Source: Margaritifera margaritifera
Taxonomy: Eukaryota > Mollusca > Bivalvia > Unionida > Margaritiferidae
Length of the DNA stretch: 64,000 bases
NCBI GenBank assembly: GCA_029931535.1
Contig: JAQPZY010001186.1
Location: 1,220,001 to 1,284,000 of the forward strand
Direction of reading: 5' to 3'
Within the stretch, counting starts at the first letter, position 1; each line of letters opens with the position of its first letter. The notes below the pieces were generated by a model. The model ran no database searches and was not told the DNA's origin. It was given only the letters and a program-made list of their open reading frames with translations. The position numbers were made by a program, and so were the translations under genes. This document shows, in pieces, positions 38,290 to 50,318 of the stretch.

Positions 38290-39142
38290 TGTGTTAATCA
38301 CGTGGATGACCATTGGCAGGACATCATTGACATGTAAGCATATGAAAAATGCAACTTTAGACATAAATGGATTTTTATAGTAATAGATATGGTCTCAAAA
38401 TATGCTTGGACTTTAAAAAAATGAAAACAAATACATTTAACACGACATACACGATGCCTTTGGAGAAATCTTCTAAGGGCGAGAACCTGAAAAGATACAC
38501 TTCGATGCGGGAAAATAATTTTACAACAAGAAAGTTAATAATTTGCTGGAAATGGAAAACATATTGATTTACTTCTCTACTTACTCCGACAAAGATGCAT
38601 CTGAAATGGAAAGATTTAATATAACCTCTAAGACTAGAATGGAGACGTATCTCTCAAAATGAAACCAGAAAATATGTTGTCGTTTTACCAAATTTAACTG
38701 AGGGATACAGTCACATTCATCATTGATCCATATACATGATTCCAGTTGAAGTTTGCAATATAAAAAACCCCATCAAAGGTATGGATCAATCTATTTTGTT
38801 ACCTGGCAAATAATACATTTGAAACACTGCAATTTAAAATCGGTGAAACAAATAATTTCAAAAATACAAAACAATTTTTGAAAAGGGCTACCTTCCTAAC
38901 TTTAACGGGAAATATTTAAAATGTAGCAAGTAATTAGATGTGATCCAGTCGTTTACAAACCAGAAGGTTTTACGTACAAGAGTCATCTCTACACGACAAA
39001 CGAGATGACATATGCACAGTTGCAGAGATCTTGAAGACAACAACAATTAACGGGCAAAGGTATGCACTCGTGAAATGTAAAGGATATGATGAATCGTTTA
39101 AAAGTTGGGAAAGAGACGAAAATATGATATCGTCCAATAAAT
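38290..39142 (+). pseudogene. Polinton-type integrase with chromodomain, broken (element 1)
   Basis: An rve-fold integrase (DDE) that would insert the element into host DNA. The codons for the three metal-binding acids can be located: Asp at 38320 (in HWQDIIDM), Asp at 38504 (in IHFDAGK) and Glu at 38609 (in ASEMERF). The last two have 34 codons between them, close to the classic D,D(35)E spacing. A conserved WIFIVIDMVSKYAW strand lies at 38368-38409, and FEKGYLPNF near 38877. A chromodomain-like end (YALVKCKGYDESFKSWERDE) is at 39061-39120. The frame is broken by several stops (for example TGA at 38422 and TAA at 38516) and frameshifts. No active protein is possible. Confidence 0.85.
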
Positions 39143-41440
39143 GATATATCCAAGACACACCTCTTCTCCGGAAATGAAGTCAACATCTGATTGGGACGAA
39201 GCATGATACATAAATAGCGGTATAAGGAAGCATGAAAACTTTGAGTTTTAAAAAGACAACGTGTTTTATGATATGACAGATGTGGACAACGATGCGATAC
39301 AAAATCAAGGAAGGAATTCAAACATGGTTGATATGTTGACTACTAAAGGGAATAAAGAAAGTACGTCCAAAAACATCGCCGGCAAAGAACAACATGGTGC
39401 ACATGAAAAGCGTGACTACAATGTAAACAATGTCATAGCAGGGTAATAAAGAAAATTGCGGAAGAAATTACAAGATATAACATTCCAAAGTATTAAGTTC
39501 ATTCCAACTATATCTCAAAAGCTATTTAAAAAAATAGATTCAGTCTAAAATATTATAAATTAGTCTTTGACATTTGGAACAAAAAAAAAGCGGTAACTAA
39601 ACGCACATCAATATTGACACAATCATGGGGACATTTAATCTTTGCTCTAATTTTAGACAAAGAATGTATAGAAATTACACAATCCACAATGCATTTTTCC
39701 AGAACAAACCTTTTACTATGCACAATTTTAACACAACTATAAAATCTCCAATCACAGAGAATGACCTCAAAAATTTACCAAAATCATTTGACGTGGTAGG
39801 AGTTTCTACACCCATGGATGAAGTAAAATCCAATGCATCTTTAAGAGTGTTTTGATATACAGATTTTGAATATGCATCTTTATGCAAAACTTTCATTTGA
39901 CATCTAGTAGTAATTAAAATTATACTATGCAGATAAATGGTGCAATCATTATTTGGGACACAATCATTTGCAAAGTGTTACAAATGCAACAGAGAAAAAC
40001 TGATAAAGGAAATGGGAAACGAAATACTATGTACCAGAGATGCAAATATTGTGTAAAAGAAAGAATAATACACTGGTATTACATTGGAGCAAATAACAAA
40101 TAGAGAGAGAATTACATGTGAATGTAAAACAAACGACAGAGACTTTGAGTATTTTGCAAAGAAAATTTAGTTTCACACGAACGTTTTGAATCTAAATAAT
40201 GGAGTTTATATTAAGGAAAACTAACAAGTGCTGCACCTTAGCCTTTGCTCTGCGATTCAGTTTAAAATAGTAAATTGGTTCACACACCTTAACCATGCTA
40301 ACATAGCAAATACATACAGCGAGATAAAAATGTACTATATTGAAACTCAATTTTCCACGCACAAATCATTAAACATTTGTGATAACTGCACTTTAAAACT
40401 GATTCTCGGACAGTACAATTTGACATTAGCATTGTGCAGAATCAACTCAATTGGGCAGTGTGGATGGCGCAAAAGATGGTTGTAGGATTTTCTGCTTGGA
40501 TTTAATAGACAGAAGTGTACCAGAATCATTCAGATTAGTAGACACATTTCATATTTATTTCCATATGCAAAACCTGTTGTTTTAATGTAAAATGCCTTTA
40601 CCTCATGACGATGCGTTCAAATGAAATAACAATAGCATAGATATGAAACAGTTTAAGTTCGTCTGCAACATTTTTTATCTCCACCATAGTATGACGGAAG
40701 GTACCTCAAAAAAATACTTAATTGATAATAAACCAGAAGAACATAAAACTGTACACCGAGGTTTTGGGGAGCCTACACCTGCTGTTGTATTAGCGTTGTA
40801 TTGTATTACAAATGTCAGTATAACTATGGAGCATGTACTGTTGAATACTGGAAGACATTGTCAGCTGATGAAATGAATGTTATGGTAGACAAAGGTGAAC
40901 TTACTTACCGGACATAGTTCTTTTTGCAAAAAAAAAAAACAACGGATTAGCAGATATGCTGTAAGGTTAAATCAAAGGATTAGGTTTTTCATACTGTGCA
41001 TATGAGGTGCACGGGTATAAATAAAAACATCTATTGCACGGTCTATTTCCACTGCTGAAAACTACTATAATTATTTGAGAAATTCACACTAGATGAAAAA
41101 GGTTGAGACTCATATGAAAAGTTTATGTCAAGATTTCAAAAGTATATATCAGCTTCAACAGTGAATTTGGAGTATGTTGTTGATGGTGACACTGTATACT
41201 TCTTACATTGTTAGCAAGATGGATAGTATCGTCGAATACAACAACTTACAGAAATCCAGTGATTCATATCAACTTGGATTAAACCCTACAATCAGAAACA
41301 TGAAAAATAATATTTATCATGAAATAAATAATCACTTATAATAATATTTATGGTCGCAGAATAAACAGTCATCTATATTAATATTTATGGTTGCAGAAGT
41401 TGCTATAGTTTACTTTCTTGAAACAGGTCATAATTTTTTT
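39143..41440 (+). other. Polinton 1 interior, unassigned
   Basis: Several short + strand ORFs (39261-39446, 39625-39855, 40228-40485, 40643-40876) suggest decayed element genes, but I cannot match any to a family with confidence. A CxxC near 39980 (…KCYKC…) is the only motif-like feature. Confidence 0.35.
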
Positions 41441-41443
41441 ATT

Positions 41444-41650
41444 ATTATAGTAAAACTCTTCAAAACTGAAACCTCATTATACCTGAATCCCCTCAAGACC
41501 GAAATTCTTTTGGAGTCCCGAATATTTCCTTCTTAAATATTATCATTTTTCCCCAGTAAACCGAAACCCCTCAACTCCGAATACCGAAACAAATTTCGAT
41601 CCAAAAATTTAATTTTACGCTGACCCCCCCCCCCCTCCATAAAACCAAAA
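41444..41650. repeat. Possible DNA-transposon terminus relic nested in Polinton 1
   Basis: 'atagtaaaactcttcaaaac' followed by repeated 'gaaaccccTcaa…ccgaa' text resembles CAGT-type (pogo-like) termini, with a matching internal 'cagtaaaccgaaacccctca' near 41556. A C run (about 41623-41635) lies nearby. I cannot define the boundaries. Confidence 0.3.
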
Positions 41651-41744
41651 CTCACTTCAAACTTGGAAATGTAGTTTAGCTATAAATTCAAGACACTCTG
41701 GAACGGATTAATTACGGTTAGCAAGTACTGCAGCAGGCTTATCT

Positions 41745-42135
41745 GTGAGACAAAGACCAGGAAAATGTCCCAAGTTTATGAAAAACGTGGTCACGAAATT
41801 CTCTCTCGTGGAAATAGACAACCAAGAACAGCAGCAGCAACAGCAGCAGCAGAGTCAATGTGTGGGAGAAGGAGGAAAAGAAGGAGTAGAAGAAACAGTA
41901 GTAGTTCGATGGTCGGAACAAGAGAAGGCCATAGTGAAATATTCTTTTGAACACCTTGCCAAGAGAATCATAATACTGACAATATAACAATGTTATGGAT
42001 GTCAAATCGATCATCCAGGTAAAGAATAACACGATAAGTGTTTGAGGATGAGCCAAGAAGAAAGGGTATTTTCTACAGAAAGCTTGGACTTTCAGCCAAG
42101 AAAGCAAAATTATGAACGAGTGGTATAAAGACCTG
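41745..42135 (+). pseudogene. Decayed ORF with poly-Gln and a zinc-knuckle-like cluster
   Basis: The first frame (41745-41987) has a CAG-coded run of eight Gln, then RWSEQEKAIVKYSFEH, which resembles the start of a Myb/SANT-like helix. After a stop and near 41990-42130, another frame carries QCYGCQIDHP…H…C, a CxxC/H/HxxxC arrangement that could bind zinc. Stops interrupt both. I have seen similar pairs in uncharacterised transposon-linked ORFs of invertebrates, so it may be a Polinton accessory gene. That is inference. Confidence 0.35.
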
Positions 42136-43159
42136 CTACACAATCCTAAACACTACTGACTTGTACCAACACGAAACGCATCGAAGCCTCGTTGTATCAG
42201 AGTACAAATCCCTCCTTCTTCTCTACCTACCTCGCTGATCAGTTTAAAGACAAAGTCAAGTTTGAAATGATCGCCTATTATTACCGGTGAACTCTGTTGT
42301 CTAAGAATAAATGCCTGGGGACATTACCTACTCACACATATTTCGTACACGGCTTCATAAAACCCAGTGCTCTGGGACAAAGACGAATTCCTTCACTGAA
42401 ATCCCAAAGACGCTCGATCATTGACCAGCAGAAAATTGGGTTGCTGTCTTATTTCCAAACAGAATCAAGGACCACATGGTGGAATATTTTGATTCGTATT
42501 GATTACCTCCGGTCGAAGACAATATCATTGACTTTATGAGAAGAAAGTGTGTTTCGACCCATTTCAATAACTTCAGATTACAATGATCATATTAGATAGT
42601 GTGTGGACAATACTGTGTGTATTTTCTTAATCAGCGAAACGTTGGATTCCCTCTAGAACATTTACTGACTTGTTTGGACACAATTTCCTCAGAAATGATG
42701 AAAGAGTAGAGCTGTTGTTTCGCGATCATTATGGAAATCTCTTTTCTTTAGCTCGACAGCGCAGTTTACATAGACGAAACCATTATGCAGCACTGGAAAC
42801 AAAGTTTTGCCAACCAACGGTATCAACCATGTAAATATGTTCACTATTAATTATTTTGTTGTATTTTACATTGTATCTCCGTTTATCTTCCATTCAGAAG
42901 ATATGGATTGTACATGTTGAGCGACTGCCCCAATCCTAGGTCTTCTTTGTTTGTTAGTGAGTTAGTGAATGAGCTGGTTGAACGGGACACATTAAAGTGT
43001 TGATTTGAAAACAAAAAATCCCACATCGTCTTTTGTGAATATTTGTTATTATCTTCTTTTTTTCCTTTCTACACTATACGTGTAGTATCTGTCTATCTAT
43101 CTACATATCTATCTATATATCTCTGTCTTTCTCTCTGTGGATGTTTTCCATTTTGTCCG

Positions 43160-43440
43160 CGTGTCTAGTCATGGATGTTTTCTATCACGTCCGCCATAAC
43201 TGCCATATTGACCCATCCCTTGTGATAAATTCCCGTAACCGCCATAATGTCACATCCCTCATGTAATATTCCCATAAAGGAACAGTGTCCCATTCCCGAT
43301 ATTACAATTCCCATAGATAGCCAGGCCGATCCATCCAGAATAAATATTCCATAAGGCCCCATACCGACATATCCATATTAAATTTCCATGTTAAATTTCG
43401 ATAGGGCCCCATACCGACCTAGATGGGCTCATACAGACCC
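43160..43440. repeat. Degenerate tandem repeat, about 45-bp units
   Basis: Recurring 'ccgccataa…ccatattgacccatccc…ataattcccat' text, strongly diverged, just upstream of the candidate small exon. Confidence 0.5.
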
Positions 43441-43520
43441 TCATAACTAGTTACAATAAAGCTCTACAAACTATTTTTAAAATATGACTTAGTCTGTTTT
43501 GATTGTCCAAGATATATCAG

Positions 43521-43637
43521 ATTGTGTCTTCCGCACACGAACTGAGTGTGCAGAGTACATGGACGGCTCTGACGCCCGGACTGATTCTACCGGGCACTCT
43601 GTGTCCCAGAGGGACAACGGCACACATCGCACTTTCG
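43521..43637 (+). CDS. Candidate small exon of the secreted-protein gene, inside Polinton 1
   Basis: A 117-nt open block between gatatatcag (ends 43520) and tttcg|gtacga (from 43638). It has phase 1 at both ends, exactly what is needed between 35177 and 46445. With the split codon it would add 39 residues (DCVFRTRTECAEYMDGSDAR, then a Thr/Ser/Asp-rich part). It is clearly richer in G+C than the surrounding sequence, unlike a chance ORF. The acceptor's pyrimidine tract is only moderate. It falls within the Polinton boundaries, so it would be an element-derived or captured cassette exon. Being symmetric, it could be skipped without frame loss. It may be spurious. Confidence 0.4.
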
Positions 43638-44039
43638 GTACGATGATAACATGCAAACTTTTAATTAATGTTGATGCTTTTTACATTTTGTAAACTTAGC
43701 CGTCTTTAGGCATTATATCCATCGAATTCTCTAATTGTAGCATAGCGTTTTGTGTCTTAATTCAGGCATTTTTTCAAAGTATTTTCTCTTATCATGTCAG
43801 TTTCTTCTGTGAAAGAAAAATCTTTTATTCCAATGTAATTTTACCTTCCATCTTTGTACTCATTAGGACCACCATATTGAAATATGATTACCATATCAAC
43901 ATGTCTTTGTTTTCCTGTTCAGTTATTCTATTAGTTTTAACGTAAGATGGTTCTACTATGACATGCACATTTACACCTATATCAAATTCCTTTCAAATTT
44001 CAAGATGTCCTCTATTTTTACTAGGCATCGTTTAAACAA

Positions 44040-44180
44040 ATGATTGTATCTGTCCACATTGTATTTTTATGGTCTATCTGCATGATTGCCTGGTGTATTT
44101 GGCAGATAATGCAGAGCATAAAAGAAACATCTACCAACTTTCTTTTCAAAACTAATTCTTCACCCATTCAGGCTATATAT
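44040..44180 (+). repeat. Copy of the repeat at 25787-26230
   Basis: Shares 'tggtc.atctgcatga…cctggtgt' and '…aaagaaacat' with the minus strand at about 25860-25930. Confidence 0.45.
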
Positions 44181-44199
44181 GAGCTTCCTTTGAGCGGTT

Positions 44200-44200
<1 letters not shown>

Positions 44201-44256
<56 letters not shown>
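44201..44256. repeat. (CT)n microsatellite
   Basis: Uninterrupted CT run. It gives the Ser/Leu and Arg/Glu dipeptide ORFs on the two strands. Confidence 0.96.
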
Positions 44257-44262
<6 letters not shown>

Positions 44263-45540
44263 TTAAATATGAAATCGTGCCAAACATATATCTCGTCCTT
44301 TTGCTTATTTCCTACATTGACTTGGTATGTATACTGTTGAATGAACGTAGTGCATAAAGTAATCTGCATTTATGTCAATAATTTTGCCATTCATATTCAT
44401 AATCTATTTGTTTGATATAAGAAGCGGTGATTACTTCAAACCGGTCTGTTATGATGGCGTGTTCACTCTAAATAGATGTCCGCTATGAATAGATGTTATA
44501 TGATCTAAATATGTGTTCATTATAAGCCGGTGTCCTTGTCCACCAAGGCGTGCCTCAAGCTGCAAGGACGTAATAACACCCGAAAATAAAATGCATTAGT
44601 TTTTGTTTCTGTTAATATTCAGCTTTAAGACATTGTACTCCAAACCCTTGGCTGATTTTTATGCAGTGTATGCTAGAAATTTCACCTTGGATATGAGAGA
44701 AAACATTAGCAAAAATCCTGAATGCTCGTCCACGATTTGCTTAAATTATTCTTTATGTGGATTGATTTATATGACGTCATCAGTAGCACATCATCTATGC
44801 TGGAAATACCTGTCCATACAGTCTGTTTTACTTGATAACCTAACATTTCTTCATACTAGTATTGTAATATAAACTAGATGTTTTCTGATATTAACCTATT
44901 TATGAATAATCGACTATAACGGCAAGAAATCACGAATTATATCACTGCAATATACTATGCAAATATAGGTCATCACTAAAGGTATGGTTCGGGGATGCTC
45001 CACACCTGTGAGAAATGATTGAATTCTATAAAGGTTTCAGCAAATACGGTCCTATTTGGCTGACAAATAAATTATAACTTAAAATTTGATTGTTCTCCCC
45101 AATTTTACTATGAATTTGCTTTGAACTCGTTTAAATACTTTTGCAAGTTGACATCCTCGTATGATCGCAGTAATATGCTGTGAATCACGACTTACACTTT
45201 AACTGTTATTTACACAACGTAAACCGGTCTGTATTTTCTAATGCACATATTCAGAAAAATCTTAAAAACGTGGGTGCGAAGTTTTCCTTTGTTCATTTTC
45301 TTTAAATGCTGGTTTATCAATAACACAGTTGTAGCATTTTTATTTATTGTAGTAGTACAATTTCAAAAAGCATCAGGTCTGCCTTTGTTGAGGATCCACC
45401 GTCTTGTTGGTGCAGTAATTTGTTGAATAGTTTTACAAGCAGGAATCATTCGCTGGTCCAGTATTTTCGTTTTTAATTCGCTAAATAGTTTCATCGAGTC
45501 CACCTTCCGGGTCTAGTAATTTTTAAGTTGGATTTTTTTA

Positions 45541-45733
45541 TGCTCTCGTACGAGAATATTAAAACCAAAAGAAATACGAGTGATCTACTGACTTTCAGTT
45601 CTAATTTTAAAAACAAAATACCCTATGTCTTGTAACTTTTCATTTTGTATTTGTAATGATCTCGTACTGGATACGAGAAAATTAACAAATTTCAAAAATA
45701 TTATTGGTCTAGTATTAGCAGAATATATCTACT
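45541..45733 (-). repeat. Right terminal inverted repeat of Polinton 1
   Basis: Read on the minus strand it begins agtagatatattctgctaat. The target duplication CTACCT follows at 45734-45739. It aligns over its whole length with 36984-37172 with many substitutions and small gaps, so the insertion is old. Confidence 0.82.
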
Positions 45734-46011
45734 CTACCTGACGACTTTGCCTGACTGATCTGTTAAAAATACACCAGCTTAAGAAGATATAACGTGGATG
45801 CGTTAAGCGCCTATCGCGTCATAGGGATTGTCTCACATTACAATGTTTTCAACCCACACAAAAATAGCACCCACAACAAGACGTTGACAAATCTGCTTTA
45901 AATAGCCACATCTGTAAACATCGCTTTCTCTGCGGTAGCGACAAGATTTAATCCCGTATAGCTCGCAATCTGGAAATCAAGTGTTATTATTTGAAAGCTC
46001 TTAATACCATG

Positions 46012-46255
46012 GGGGCCCCTGGTGGCCGAGTGGTCCAAGGCGCACGCCATTACATCTCTCCTCCGTCCGCGTGCGCTTGAGTCTCGGCTCGGCTAACGTG
46101 GATATGTGAGAAAGCTTGCCAGTAGTTTCCCGTGGGTCGGTGGTTTTTCCCGGCTTCTTCCACCACCAAATATACTGGCTGCCATGTATTACCCATCATG
46201 TGCTGAGAAATGGCGTTAAACCCACCTAACCAAGCCAAACCAAACCAAACCAAAC
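46012..46255 (+). mobile_element. tRNA-headed SINE, same family as 2895-3137
   Basis: A 244-bp element with head 'ggtggccgagtggtccaagg', B-box-like 'ttgagtctcggctcg', and body '…gccagtagtttcccgtgggt…'. Its tail is tandem aaccaaacc. A 9/10 target duplication (taataccatg at 46002-46011, taatatcatg at 46256-46265) flanks it. It lies between the right end of Polinton 1 and the last exon of the secreted-protein gene, 190 bp before the acceptor. It is closer to a tRNA sequence than the 2895 copy and so may be younger. Confidence 0.85.
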
Positions 46256-46444
46256 TAATATCATGTAATGACCCCACCCCCGTATCATACTTTACTTTAT
46301 TCTGCGCCCACGCTTTGACTTTGTGCCACACATTACCCTCTTACCCACTATCTACTAAAGGCTGTCAATAGAGGTCGTAGTCTTTTTTATATTTACTTTA
46401 TCCAACCTTAGAAGTCAATGTCTTTTTGCTGTTTCTTTTCCCAG

Positions 46445-49077
46445 GAAATCGTCAAACTATCCTGGACTTCAGCAGATTCGGGGGACACCTTCCAACAGGT
46501 ATATTAAGGGAAGCCCGTCTCCAAGAATGGCAAAGGTCATTTGGAAATCCACCTATACGAACCGGAAGTAACGCGGGAAGAGGCTGGGGTGTGCGAATAT
46601 CGTCTCCGAAAGATAACGGTTCCACAGCAACACAGCCGCAAAGCTCGAATAATGAGACACAGATTCTCTCACACGATGCAACTGAAAATTCATCCAACTG
46701 GCCTTTTTCTTCAAATCAAACAAGGAATAGAGTGTCAATGAACGACATTCACCGAAATACAGGGATTTCATCAAGCACTCAAAGAATAACAGAAGAGTTT
46801 CAAAGAAATGGCGGCTTTCGTACGTCCGGCATATCGAACATACCTAGTAATGATGGGTGGGGTTTATCTGGAAGACCATCATCGAACACACAAAACAATA
46901 GATTAACAGAGACCTTTTCAGGATCTAATACAGGTTTTCCTAGAAGTGCAATATTTGATATATTCGGAAGGCGTATATCTGATTCTCGAGGCCAGGGTGA
47001 TGTGGTGAATTCGGGAACATCTTTCTCAGGTAGCATCTCCTTCCCGCCTAGCCCCATACAATTTAGCAAGGTCCTTTCGAACACAAATATGAACAATGGA
47101 ACGTTCCCAAACACAGTTAGCGTCCTTCATTCTAATTTTCCTTCAGGACAGGACTTGAACAATGATAGTTCAATGCCAGGTTCTAGACTACCGATTTCAG
47201 AGAGGGGAGATAACAGCAACATGCACAAGGATCTATCCTTCAGTGAACTTTTTGCAAGTTTGTTTGGAGAGTCTGCCACTGAAGTACCAACGCCTTTAGG
47301 AGAACGTAAAAATGGACAGAGTAACTTTCTGGATGACTGGAATAATACGCAACACAGCAACAGCAATACCTTGCCTGGTGAAAGTGGAGTTGCGGTTCCT
47401 CAATGGTTTTGGTCAAGTTTTCAAGGATCAATACCATCGAGCCTGGATATTAGTGATCAAAGTTCCTCAGGAAATTTTCAACAAACTCTTGCCAAGGATA
47501 GTCTAGGACCCGCCCTGGTAGATACCAATGCAGCTATAAACGAAACACAGAACCTTCAGCAAAAACACTTTCTTGGATTCCCAGGAAATAATTCAAATAT
47601 CGTTTTTGCTGGAGGACAACGTATTATTCCTACATCATCCGATTCTTTTGCAAGTTCCAAGCAATTGCTATTTTCAATCAACCAAAATCAGCAAAATATC
47701 TTTGACTCAAGTGGCCCTCTTATAGTTCGAAATAAAGAAATGCAGCTTTTTGACAACATTTCAAGCAATATTGACAACAATGTCAACACTGGATCAATAA
47801 AAGATATATACATAGGCTCTGGACCTACAGGTTTGCAAAATCTGGACACCAAAAATGTAGGGACTATAATGGACTTTGAACGTTTGCCTTTGAATCAGAC
47901 TTTAGTATCATTACCAAGCATGCACGTCGTGAAAGAAGGGAGCAAGCCGCTTCTCAACAAGGGAAGAACAGGTCCAATCCAAAGTCTGGTACAGACGCAG
48001 CACGGTGGACTGAATTTTATAACTTCTACTGAATCAACATATATGGAGATGACAACGCTAAAGTCTATACCTGCAAAACCGATAGAGACTTTCGGACCTA
48101 GAAGAATCAAGGATCAGAGTACAATTATTAGGGACAATAAGGAATCAGCTATAAAAACAGAACCTGTTACTTTACCGATACCAAACGAACGAGGTTTCAC
48201 TATATTACCTACAGATCAGAACATAGGCAATATAAATGATAATCAATTCCATTCGAAAGAACCGATAGTTAATTCCAGTACTCTTTCTCAGATTCTTAAG
48301 AGGGGTAAACAATCGAACTCTCTTGGTAAAGCAACAGTACCTGTTGAAACGAAGGATGGTGTACTTTTAAGCAGAGCTGGTACCTCGAATCCAACCTTGT
48401 TCGATTCCACTGTGAAAAACATGGTTCACATTTTGCAGACGAAAGACGGAAATCCGTTCAAGAAACCACAGCAGCTTTTATCAATGAATACCCAACCACC
48501 AATTGACTCCTCTAAAGCACTGTTTTCAATGACGAGACCATCGTCCCAAGTTGTGAAGAAGGCAATGACTAGAAAAGGAACAATTGGTGAAATAAAATTG
48601 AGTACCATGGGCGCAGCTAATGTCATGAAAGAGTTTCCCACTTTTGTTAATGTTAACCAACCGTCTCTTCAAGTACCAAATGAAAATGTGCTCCAGGTAC
48701 CGGATGTCAGGACAACAGTTTTCATCCGTCAGGCCTTTTCGCATGTAACCAATCTGGAAAACAATAGTAACTTGTTCAATATGAAAACTATATCTTTAAA
48801 CCCAAACCGGCCACAAAGCCTTCCAAAAGGGTTTCAGCTGATACAAGGGTCTTGGAGCAATGGTAACGCGACTAATGAAGCTGAACGAAATGGTAAGGAA
48901 AAATATATGCATCGCTTCAAGTCAGCACTACCCTCAACACATGCGCGGAACACCGGAAATCGCGTGGACATGCAGCCGTCAAGGTTATCGCCACCAATCA
49001 AAATGATCAAGCAATCCTCAGTCATGTTGAAGGTACCAGTTTCGTCTGGATATATGACAACGCCTCCTTGTGATTAA
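46445..49077 (+). CDS. Secreted Asn/Ser-rich protein, large last exon
   Basis: A strong acceptor (ttgctgtttcttttcccag, ends 46444) is followed by 877 codons to TAA (49075-49077). The frame is also open upstream to an ATG at 46426, but that lies in the pyrimidine tract, so I prefer the spliced start. The protein is hydrophilic and rich in Asn, Ser, Thr, Gln, Gly and Pro, with no membrane span and no domain I recognise. There are many N-glycosylation sequons (for example NET, NSS, NQT, NDSS, NGT, NNT, NAT) and several basic pairs. It has a single Cys, two residues from the end (TTPPCD). Early Gly/Phe-rich text (DFSRFGGHLPTG, SGISNIPSNDGWGLSG) gives way to a Thr/Lys/Val-rich second half. With the signal peptide this suggests a secreted, largely disordered matrix-type or glycosylated protein. 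A shell or mantle matrix role is a guess. Confidence 0.75.
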
Positions 49078-49420
49078 AGCTACGTTAATGTGTTAATCTT
49101 TTAAATTGTATTCTTGCTGTTGTTTGCTCTGAAACAGAGTGTACGTGTACTCTCTGCGGGACTACACATATTCGCGAGGGAATTTTGTTCGCAAAAATTC
49201 CGACATTTTAAATCTTGCCTCAATCTCATTACTGCTGCATCGAGTTCATGTACAGTGGAACTTAAGATATCCGAACTCGTCGAGAGACATCTGAATTGTT
49301 CGAATAGCCGAATAATCAATAATTTTGTATGTATTTGTGTAGATTATAAATGTTTGGAGAAATGAAGTTAATTCGAATGCATCAAAAGTTTGATGCTTCA
49401 AGTCTATTCGAGGCTATGCT

Positions 49421-50027
49421 TACTGTACTTATAACATTATTACTGTACTTATAACATTATTACTGTACTTATAACATTGTTACTGTACTTATAACATTGT
49501 TACTGTACTTATAACATTGTTACTGTACTTATAACATTGTTACTGTACTTATAACATTATTACTGTACTTATAACATTGTTACTGTACTTATAACATTAT
49601 TACTGTACTTATAACATTGTTACTGTACTTATAACATTGTTACTGTACTTATAACATTATTACTGTACTTATAACATTATTACTGTACTTATAACATTGT
49701 TACTGTTCTTATAACATGCTTACTGTACTTATAACATTATTACTGTACTTATAACATTATTACTGTACTTATAACAGTATTACTGTACTTATAACATTGT
49801 TACTGTACTTATAACATTATTACTGTACTTATAACATTGTTACTGTACTTATAACATTGTTACTGTACTTATAACATTGTTACTGTACTTATAACATTGT
49901 TACTGTACTTATAACATTGTTACTGTACTTATAACATTATTACTGTACTTATAACATTATTACTGTTCTTATAACATTGTTACTGTACTTATAACATTGT
50001 TACTGTACTTATAACATTATTACTGTT
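49421..50027. repeat. 20-bp minisatellite, about 30 copies
   Basis: The unit is tactgtacttataacattgt (last bases alternate gt/at) with almost no other variation over 607 bp, so the expansion is recent. It starts about 340 bp after the stop codon. Confidence 0.96.
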
Positions 50028-50318
50028 TTATCATTGAGTTCAATGGAAATCTCCTTAATTTAAATTAAAAATTGACGCGGATCTTTTATAACTAACTGAA
50101 CCTAGATTTTCAAAAAGCATTGCAAAATTGTTAGTGGTTGTGAAGTTCCAGTAAGGTAATGGGAATGCCATTTTTTCAAACAAACAATTCAAACTAATAT
50201 GTTGCTGTAGCGTCTAATAACGAAAGTTTAAGCATTTTCACAATATTCCTGTGTTGGCGATCACAATCAATTTGTGCAATATGCTACCGTGCTGCTTCTT
50301 TTGTAAGATGTAAAGAAC

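Larger units (their letters stand above)
36984..45733 (+). mobile_element. Polinton/Maverick-type element 1 (8.75 kb)
   Basis: Three lines of evidence agree. (a) The ends form diverged inverted repeats of about 190 bp, starting AG. (b) A perfect 6-bp direct repeat, CTACCT, lies immediately outside them (36978-36983 and 45734-45739); Polintons make 6-bp target duplications. (c) Just inside the left end is a broken chromodomain integrase of the Polinton type. At 8.75 kb it is shorter than the usual 15-20 kb, and I see no polymerase, ATPase or capsid gene, so it is internally deleted or heavily decayed. It lies in an intron of the secreted-protein gene, in the same orientation. Confidence 0.82.

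Noticed and set aside
44603..44872. 89-codon ORF after an acceptor-like 'tgttaatattcag' as another exon of the secreted-protein gene
   Set aside because: No suitable donor with matching phase before its stop, and its composition is unlike the flanking exons. It lies in decayed element sequence.
46426..46444. ATG at 46426 as the true start of the 883-codon ORF
   Set aside because: These bases form the pyrimidine tract and AG of a strong splice acceptor. The upstream signal-peptide exon joins in phase at 46445.
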